Of a DNA stretch of 64,000 nt, positions 58,704 to 64,000 are shown piece by piece. Position 1 is the first letter of the stretch; each line of letters starts with the position of its first letter. The stretch comes from Microbacterium sp. Leaf288 (GTDB lineage: Bacteria; Actinomycetota; Actinomycetes; Actinomycetales; Microbacteriaceae). The stretch is taken from the NCBI RefSeq assembly GCF_001422925.1, contig NZ_LMNI01000012.1, positions 871,464 through 935,463 on the forward strand, read 5' to 3'. The translations under genes were made by a program, and so were the position numbers. The notes beneath the pieces are model-generated. The model did no database searches, had not been told where the DNA came from, and saw only the letters and a list, made by a program, of their open reading frames with translations.

Positions 58704-60680
58704 TCACTCCGCGCTCGCCTGGCGGCGGCGGTAGGCCGCGAAGGCGACCGTCGCGATGCCGGCGAGGAGCACGGCACCACCCGCGACCGCGAACATCGGG
58801 CTGATGCCGCCACCCGTGACCGCGAGGGCCTCGGGGTCGGTCGACGCCGGCGTGCCGGTGGTCGGGGTCGACGGGTCGTCGCCACCGCCGACGGGCGGGT
58901 TCGCGCAGACCGCAGAGGCCTCCGGGTAGAAGACCTCGGTCGAGTACGACGGGTTCACCTCGAAGCGCACCGTCACACCCTTGCGGGTCCAGTCGTAGTT
59001 GCCGTCCGTCTTGACGTACTCACCGTTCACGAGCTCCCAGCCGGGCCACATCTTCGGCGCGACGTTCGAGGCACCGGGCCACAGCAGCGTGCCACTGAGA
59101 GGCTGGTTGTCGGCCACGAAGTTCTCGCCGCCCTCGGTCGGATTCACGAAGGTGATGGTGACGGGGTTGCCGTCCACGGTCTCGAAGCCCTCGGGCAACG
59201 AAACCTCGTAGCCGAGGAACGGAACATCGCCGACACACACCGACTCGATCTCACCGGGAACCAGGTCGCAGGCCTCGCCGATCTCCTCGCTGGTGAGGTC
59301 ACGGGTCTGGGTCTCCTCCGTCTTGGTGACGGTGGGCACCGCGGTCCCCTCGTCGTTGTAGGCGTAGGTCGTCGTGGTCTTCTCGCGCGTCTGCGTGACG
59401 GTCGTGTCTCCGCACACCCACTCGCCGTCCTTCCACTCGGAGTGCTTCGGGTCCTCGACGGGCAGAGGGCATTCCTTCTTCTCCGCCGCCGTCATCGGGC
59501 GCTTCTCGTCCTTGGCCGTGGTCTCGGGCGTGCCGAGCACCCACTTCTCGCCGTTCCAGGCGAAGGGGGTGATCGTCGTGGTGGTGGTCGTGCTGACCGA
59601 GGTGCTGGTGCAGTCGTAGGTCGACGCCGGGGTGATCGTCTTCACCGGGTCAGGCTGACCCGGTCGGCAATCCTCGCTGGTGGGTGAGAGCTTCGTCAGA
59701 CTCGGCACCTTCCACGTGATCTGAGCGCCCTCGGTGAAGACAGTGCGGTCCTTGGGGGCAGCGGTCCAGGTCGTCGAGCCGTCCTCGTTCTTCGTGGAGG
59801 TCCAGTTCGCGTCGTCGCTCGGGGTGACCGAGCCATCGGCCGCGCACGTCGGCGCGGTGTACGACAGCGAGGGGGTCACGACCGCCGGGGGCGCGTCCTC
59901 TTCGCCGCACTCAAGGTCGGGCCACGTGTCCGTCTCGTTCGTCTGGACGAAGGAGATCGTGTACGCGTCGGTCGGGATCAGCGCCGAGTACTTCCAGTTG
60001 ATGACACCCGACTTCACCTCGGCCTTAGTGAGTGGCCGCGTCGATCCGTCGGAGAAACGCAGGCCCAGCGTGTTCCAGCCACCCTGGATGTTCTGGTCCA
60101 CGTAGGCGTTGACCTGCTTGTCCTTCGCGTAGCTGATGTTGATGTGGTCGCCGTTCTTCAGCGCCCGGTGGTAGTCGACGACGATCGCGGTGCAAGTGAG
60201 ATCCTGCGACGGCGCCTCAGGCTGCGGGGTGTCGGGCGTCTTGCCCTTGCAGACGATCCAGTGAGACACGTCCGCCTGGTTGTTCTTGTTGGGCGGCGAC
60301 GCGTACGCGACCCCCGCCTTCGGGTGCACGATCACGTTGTTGTAGTCGGATCCGCCCTTGATGACGAGCAGCTCCCAGTGATCGCCGTACCAGTCCTTGC
60401 CGTAGGCGTTCAGTGTGACGGTCTTGCCGCCGTCGGTGATCTTCCCGTGGCTCGTGCTCCCCTTGGCCGAGTAGCACACCGCGCCGTGGTCGGCGTAAAG
60501 CTTGGCCCAGTAGTCCGTGTGGTTCGTCTCGGAGCTCCACGGCTCCAGCTTTCCGACCTCGCCCTTGAGCACCGGCTCGGTCGCCGTCGCGCCGGCGGTC
60601 ACCAGAGGCGCCACCACGAGTGCGGCAGCGACCAGCGCCCCAGCCAATGCTTTCCATGTTCGCTTGAGCAATGCAGGCAC
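58704..60680 (-). CDS. Large cell-wall-anchored surface protein
   Basis: 658 residues from a GTG at 60680 with GGGGAGG just upstream; the frame is open far beyond but that part spans the hairpin array and reads as non-coding. A signal peptide (LLKRTWKALAGALVAAALVV) is followed by a Trp/Tyr/Cys-rich domain (GKDWYGDHWELLVIKGGSDY), repeated Cys-containing modules, a Thr run (VSTTTTTTITPF) and a sorting signal LAVTG + helix + YRRRQ, a variant of LPXTG. It has many paired cysteines, fitting the DsbA-like enzyme encoded nearby. Function is probably structural or adhesive; no known binding domain was recognised. Confidence 0.82.
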   Translation of the reverse strand: MPALLKRTWKALAGALVAAALVVAPLVTAGATATEPVLKGEVGKLEPWSSETNHTDYWAKLYADHGAVCYSAKGSTSHGKITDGGKTVTLNAYGKDWYGDHWELLVIKGGSDYNNVIVHPKAGVAYASPPNKNNQADVSHWIVCKGKTPDTPQPEAPSQDLTCTAIVVDYHRALKNGDHINISYAKDKQVNAYVDQNIQGGWNTLGLRFSDGSTRPLTKAEVKSGVINWKYSALIPTDAYTISFVQTNETDTWPDLECGEEDAPPAVVTPSLSYTAPTCAADGSVTPSDDANWTSTKNEDGSTTWTAAPKDRTVFTEGAQITWKVPSLTKLSPTSEDCRPGQPDPVKTITPASTYDCTSTSVSTTTTTTITPFAWNGEKWVLGTPETTAKDEKRPMTAAEKKECPLPVEDPKHSEWKDGEWVCGDTTVTQTREKTTTTYAYNDEGTAVPTVTKTEETQTRDLTSEEIGEACDLVPGEIESVCVGDVPFLGYEVSLPEGFETVDGNPVTITFVNPTEGGENFVADNQPLSGTLLWPGASNVAPKMWPGWELVNGEYVKTDGNYDWTRKGVTVRFEVNPSYSTEVFYPEASAVCANPPVGGGDDPSTPTTGTPASTDPEALAVTGGGISPMFAVAGGAVLLAGIATVAFAAYRRRQASAE

Positions 60681-60696
60681 AGCGTCCTCCCCTATT

Positions 60697-60878
60697 CGGC
60701 GCCGAGGCGCCGTCCCAGCGGCACGCCGAAGCGCGCCGTTCATCCCAGCGGCACGCCGGAGCGCGCCGTACTTCCCAGCGACGCGCCGAAGCGCGCCGTA
60801 CATCCCAGCGACGTGCGGGGGCACGTCGGTACTTCCGCGGTACGGGGGTACCGCGTTCCTTCGATGCGCGGGGGCGCA
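60697..60878. repeat. Array of about seven GC-rich tetraloop hairpins with ~30-bp period
   Basis: Stems with four-base loops are centred near 60704, 60728, 60758, 60788, 60818, 60845 and 60871. The first part repeats a 30-bp unit (60721-60750, 60751-60780, 60781-60810) containing CCCAGCG. In the minus-strand RNA their loops are UUCG or UCCG. In later units the stem sequence changes on both sides but pairing is kept: CGACGTGC/GCACGTCG (60809-60828), CGCGGTAC/GTACCGCG (60836-60855), TGCGC/GCGCA (60865-60878), all with GGGG loops. It lies in the 5' region of the surface-protein gene at 58704-60680. Confidence 0.75.
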
Positions 60879-60944
60879 CCATTCACCCGTCGGGGGAACG
60901 AGCGTCAGACCCTCACCCGGTTCGGGCCGAGGGGGATCCGGTTT

Positions 60945-60986
60945 CCGCGGCCTTCCCGAAGGCCGCGGGACAGGCGGATGACCGCC
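60945..60986. repeat. Two further tetraloop hairpins upstream of the array
   Basis: CCGCGGCCTT (60945-60954) pairs with AAGGCCGCGG (60959-60968) around CCCG. GGCGG (60973-60977) pairs with CCGCC (60982-60986) around ATGA. They share the compact four-base-loop style of the array. The rest of the gene-free stretch 60987-61081 shows nothing recognisable. Confidence 0.55.
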
Positions 60987-61081
60987 CGTGTGCAGGCTAT
61001 CGCGGCACGCCCCGATGAGCGAAATCGACGCGCGAAGGGACGCTGCGGCCGAGGCATCCGTCCTCTCTCTTGTGTGGACGC

Positions 61082-61124
61082 ACGAACGAGCCCCTCGCCT
61101 TTGGGGTGCGAGGGGCTCGTTCGT
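61082..61124. terminator. 17-bp hairpin terminator
   Basis: ACGAACGAGCCCCTCGC (61082-61098) is perfectly complementary to 61108-61124. It is the distal of two tandem terminators after the minus-strand surface-protein gene ending at 61199. Confidence 0.85.
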
Positions 61125-61152
61125 CCGGCACGAAGAGGCGGGCCGGAGTCGG

Positions 61153-61190
61153 GTGAGAGAGCGGGCCTTGGGGCGGTCCCGCTCTCTCAC
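61153..61190. terminator. 13-bp hairpin terminator
   Basis: GTGAGAGAGCGGG (61153-61165) and CCCGCTCTCTCAC (61178-61190) flank a 12-base loop, eight bases after the stop at 61199. Proximal terminator of the surface-protein gene. Confidence 0.85.
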
Positions 61191-61198
61191 ACGGTCGG

Positions 61199-64000
61199 TC
61201 AGATGGTGGCCTTGACCTCTCCGCGCCGGCGGCGGGTGACGATCAGCATCGTCGTGCCTCCGAGCAGAGCGAGCAGGCCGAGGAGCACCAGGAGCGGCGG
61301 CAGCTCGCCACCGGTCGCCGGCAGCGCCGAGAGCAGGACGATGGCGTCGTCCGAGTCTCGACCCTTGTCATCCGGGTTTCCGAAGGTGTGGTAATCCACC
61401 ACCGCCACGTTCGTGATCGAGCTGGCCTTCGACCCTGGGTTCACCGTCGCGGCCAGGGTGATGGTCGGAGCAGCCGACGCGCCCTCGTTCGCACCCTGCG
61501 GCTGCAGTGGTCCGAAGAGCACACAGGTCAGTGTTCCGCCGTAGCCCGAGCCGTTCTGGCCGGTCACCTCGCAGGACTGCCAGTTCGGGAACACCGTGTC
61601 GTCGCCCTTGCCGGTCCAGGTCACGTTCGTGATCTTGATGTCGGCAGGGATGGCGTCGGTGACCACGACCGCTTCCGCGGCCGAGTCGTCGCTCACGTTC
61701 TGCACGGCGATGCTGTACGTGAACGAGGCTCCCGGGTCGGTCTTCTCGACGCTGGCCGTCTTCTCGATCTGCACGTTCGAGTGGCGGGCCACCGCGCAGC
61801 CGGGAGTCGCTTCCGGATACTCGACTGCGAAGGCCAGTTCGGGGTTCACCGTGAAGGTCACCGTCGATCCCAGGCGCCAGGTGTAATCAAGCTCACTGTC
61901 GTCGAGGATCAGGCCGTTGAAGACGTAGTCGTTCACGTCCTCGGGAGCGATGATGTCGGTCGTGCCCGGGTAGTAGTACTGCGTCGGGCTCGAGCCGGGC
62001 ACGATGTCACTGGCTCGGATCGGGCGCCATCCCGGGTAGTCGATGCTCACACCCGACGGCGTGAACTCGGCACCCGGCCACTCGATCTCGTCGCTCCACG
62101 TCGCCGTGCCACCCGGCTGAGTGATCGCGACGTCCGGCGGGACGGTCGTATCGCCACCCTCGTCAGGAGTCCACAGGAAGTCGATCTCGCTGCCGAGCAG
62201 TGTGGCCGACTTGCGGATCGTCCAGCCGAGGAACGGGGCATCCGCCACGCACTTGGTGTAGACGACCGCCGTGATCTCGCGAACCGGGATCTCGACCGTC
62301 GAGCAGTTGTTCTCAGGAACCTGATCGAGAGTCGCCGCGACGCACGCGGTGTTCACGAGGTTCTCGAGCGGTACTGCCGGCTGCTGGGTGCCGTCACCCG
62401 GCACGACCGGTCCCACCGGAGTGGGCGTCAGCTTCACCGTGACCGTGATCACCGCCGTCTGCCCGACACCTAGTGACGGGACGCTGGCCTTGAGGGTGTT
62501 GTTCGCACCCACCAGCGCCGGGGCGTTGACGTTGATCCACCCGGCCGGCAGCACGACGTTCGTCACCTGGAGTCGTGCCGGAATGGGGTCGGTCACGACC
62601 ACATTGGTCGCTGCGCGCGTGCCGTTGTTCTTCACCGTCAGCACGTAGTCGAACTGCGTGCCCGGCTCCACCGAGGGCGTCTCGCTGCCCTCGGGTGTCG
62701 GGACGCCCTGGGAGGTCTTCACGATCGACACGTCGTCGTAGTTGACCTCGTTGCAGGCCCGCACATCGCCCGACACCTGCTCGGCGAACGTGAGCGACAC
62801 CGCGTTCCAGATCGGGATCCCCTCCGTGTCGCCGGGCGTGCACGGCTGGAGCTCGGCGACCGGGTCCCCGGTCACCCGCAGGTCCGCCCAGATCCGGTAG
62901 ACGTGCTCGAGCTTGCCCGCAGATCGATCTTCAGCGGAGAACACGCCCACGCCCTTGAGCAGCCACTGACCGGTGCCGTCCCACGTCGCCTGGGTGACAC
63001 TCGGCGTGTCCGGGCCCACGGGCTCGGCGTGCCAGGTGCCGACGAGCTCGACGTGATCGGGAAGCGCATCCGGCTTCTCAGTGAGCGAGTACAGCACGTT
63101 GGTCACAGGGTTGCCTTCGACCGGTGCCGGAGACGTGACCTTGACCAGGTACGACACCCGCTGCAGGCCCGTCTCCGGATCCCGCACCGTTCCGCTGGCG
63201 GTCTTGGTCACCGTCGGGTAGACCGGAGGCGTGCAGGCCTCGACCACCTGCGGCGCGACGTCTTCGCTGAACGACAGCTCGGCCGAGTTGAAGAAGCCGA
63301 GTCCCCGGTTCTGGCCGACCACGGTGCAGCCCACGGTCCGCGACTGGAAATCGCTCGCCTCGAGTGTCGCGTGCACCGTCACCGTGTACGTGTGGATCGC
63401 ACCGGCGTTGATGACCTTGTTGGAGGCGATGTCCGCCGACCAGACACCGGCATTCTCGTCGAACGGCTCGTCGGTCGTGCCCTCACCACTCCACGAGGCG
63501 TCCACGATGTCGATCACGCCGTACTGGAGCGTGTCGGACAGGTTGTACTTCGACTTCAGCTCCGCAGGGTTGCCGTTGTCCTTTCCTGCCAGTTCCACCT
63601 CGAGCTTGTAGACGATCTCCCACTGCTTGGTCTCGGCATCCCGCGAGAGGCCGGTGACGGTCTTGCGGACCACCGGGTAGACCTTCTCGACGATCGGGAT
63701 GCAGGCCGTGCTGTCCTGGACCAGTTCGTCCACCGTGAGGATGCCGGTGTTGAAGAACCCGGTGTCCTCTCCGTTGCACGCACGGTCCTCGGCAGGGATC
63801 TGCGACGCGATCCGGACGTGCCAGACCACGCGGTAGACGTGCTCAGTGTTGCCCTGGTCGCCGATGGCGACACCGGTGACGAACGGCGTGCCGTCCGAGG
63901 GGATGCCGTTGATCACGGGGCCCGCCGGCTCCGGCTCGATCCGCTGCGCCGAGCCCGAGAGGATCTCGACGCCCGGAGCGAACGCCGGGTCGTCACCGAG
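61199..64000 (-). CDS. Very large DUF11-type cell-wall-anchored surface protein, partial
   Basis: The frame is open to the window edge, giving at least 933 residues; the start lies beyond 64000 and the GTG at 63916 is not convincing as a start. Several related modules are seen: Thr-rich beta modules with Cys (VYPVVRKTVTGLSRD, VYPTVTKTASGTVRDPETG), then two DUF11-like repeats (TQFDYVLTVKNNGTRAATNV, SFTYSIAVQNVSDDSAAEA) ending in VVTDPIPARLQVTNV-type strands. The C-terminus is LPATG, a hydrophobic helix and RRRRGEVKATI. Such repeats form long stalks on the wall. It is similar in module style to the neighbour at 58704-60680. Two strong terminators follow. Confidence 0.85.
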   Translation of the reverse strand, partial: LGDDPAFAPGVEILSGSAQRIEPEPAGPVINGIPSDGTPFVTGVAIGDQGNTEHVYRVVWHVRIASQIPAEDRACNGEDTGFFNTGILTVDELVQDSTACIPIVEKVYPVVRKTVTGLSRDAETKQWEIVYKLEVELAGKDNGNPAELKSKYNLSDTLQYGVIDIVDASWSGEGTTDEPFDENAGVWSADIASNKVINAGAIHTYTVTVHATLEASDFQSRTVGCTVVGQNRGLGFFNSAELSFSEDVAPQVVEACTPPVYPTVTKTASGTVRDPETGLQRVSYLVKVTSPAPVEGNPVTNVLYSLTEKPDALPDHVELVGTWHAEPVGPDTPSVTQATWDGTGQWLLKGVGVFSAEDRSAGKLEHVYRIWADLRVTGDPVAELQPCTPGDTEGIPIWNAVSLTFAEQVSGDVRACNEVNYDDVSIVKTSQGVPTPEGSETPSVEPGTQFDYVLTVKNNGTRAATNVVVTDPIPARLQVTNVVLPAGWINVNAPALVGANNTLKASVPSLGVGQTAVITVTVKLTPTPVGPVVPGDGTQQPAVPLENLVNTACVAATLDQVPENNCSTVEIPVREITAVVYTKCVADAPFLGWTIRKSATLLGSEIDFLWTPDEGGDTTVPPDVAITQPGGTATWSDEIEWPGAEFTPSGVSIDYPGWRPIRASDIVPGSSPTQYYYPGTTDIIAPEDVNDYVFNGLILDDSELDYTWRLGSTVTFTVNPELAFAVEYPEATPGCAVARHSNVQIEKTASVEKTDPGASFTYSIAVQNVSDDSAAEAVVVTDAIPADIKITNVTWTGKGDDTVFPNWQSCEVTGQNGSGYGGTLTCVLFGPLQPQGANEGASAAPTITLAATVNPGSKASSITNVAVVDYHTFGNPDDKGRDSDDAIVLLSALPATGGELPPLLVLLGLLALLGGTTMLIVTRRRRGEVKATI

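Noticed and set aside
60691..60900. CRISPR array
   Set aside because: The 30-bp units are contiguous with no unique spacers, the internal hairpins drift in sequence, and no cas genes are near.
60681..61190. N-terminal extension of the surface protein encoded by the repeats (decapeptides of the GALRRAAG type)
   Set aside because: A good ribosome-binding site and signal peptide start at 60680; the upstream residues are Arg/Pro-rich and would block export.

Overview
The window is high-GC DNA from an actinobacterium. It is most likely a member of the Microbacteriaceae, close to Microbacterium. This is inferred from the very high GC content, frequent GTG starts and ATGA/GTGA start-stop overlaps, twin-arginine and LPXTG-type surface proteins, ribosomal gene order, and the family-typical abundance of the hexamer GGATGC/GCATCC. 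No rRNA, tRNA, CRISPR array or insertion sequence was seen. Most coordinates come from reading frames; several starts were moved to internal codons with a Shine-Dalgarno sequence or to the signal peptide.

Layout. (1) 1-8502: a glycan/acyl region. It holds a glycosyltransferase and an acetyltransferase on the minus strand, then a tightly overlapped plus-strand operon (fatty-acyl-AMP ligase, full-length acyl-CoA dehydrogenase, a second dehydrogenase-like protein lacking the N-terminal half, acyl carrier protein, phosphopantetheinyl transferase) and a UDP-glucose dehydrogenase. (2) 8503-15804: an accessory region. It holds a nucleotidyltransferase/HEPN toxin-antitoxin-like pair with an inverted repeat over its start codon, a caspase-like protease coupled to a Pro/Ala-rich membrane protein, a VanZ protein, and a DUF222/HNH endonuclease gene preceded by a perfect LexA (SOS) box. 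(3) 15805-24573: surface polysaccharide control. It holds two Tat-exported proteins (one apparently frameshifted), an HPr-kinase/PqqD-like protein, a Wzz/BY-kinase chain-length regulator, a DUF4012 protein and a sortase substrate. (4) 24722-37080: signalling. It holds a GH6 glycosidase, an OmpR-type regulator, a processive GT2 synthase, a histidine kinase with a degenerate partner, truA, and a cyclase with altered catalytic residues beside a mechanosensitive channel carrying a cyclic-nucleotide-binding domain. (5) 37277-39181: an OatA-like acyltransferase. (6) 39315-58225: the ribosomal protein supercluster on the minus strand, read from rpsJ down to rplQ, with secY-adk-map and infA-rpmJ-rpsM-rpsK-rpoA-rplQ. 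A DsbA-like protein and a large surface protein sit between map and infA; rpsN and rpsD are missing from their usual places. (7) 58651-64000: two large cell-wall-anchored proteins with strong terminators and, between them, an array of about seven GC-rich tetraloop hairpins.

The most unusual items are the hairpin array (60697-60878), the caspase/membrane-protein pair (10411-12329), the acyl-ACP cassette (1641-7168), the cyclase/channel pair (33459-37080) and the helically phased CGCAAG repeats (28968-29028) beside a two-component system. All functional statements come from motif reading and gene context; no database search was possible.
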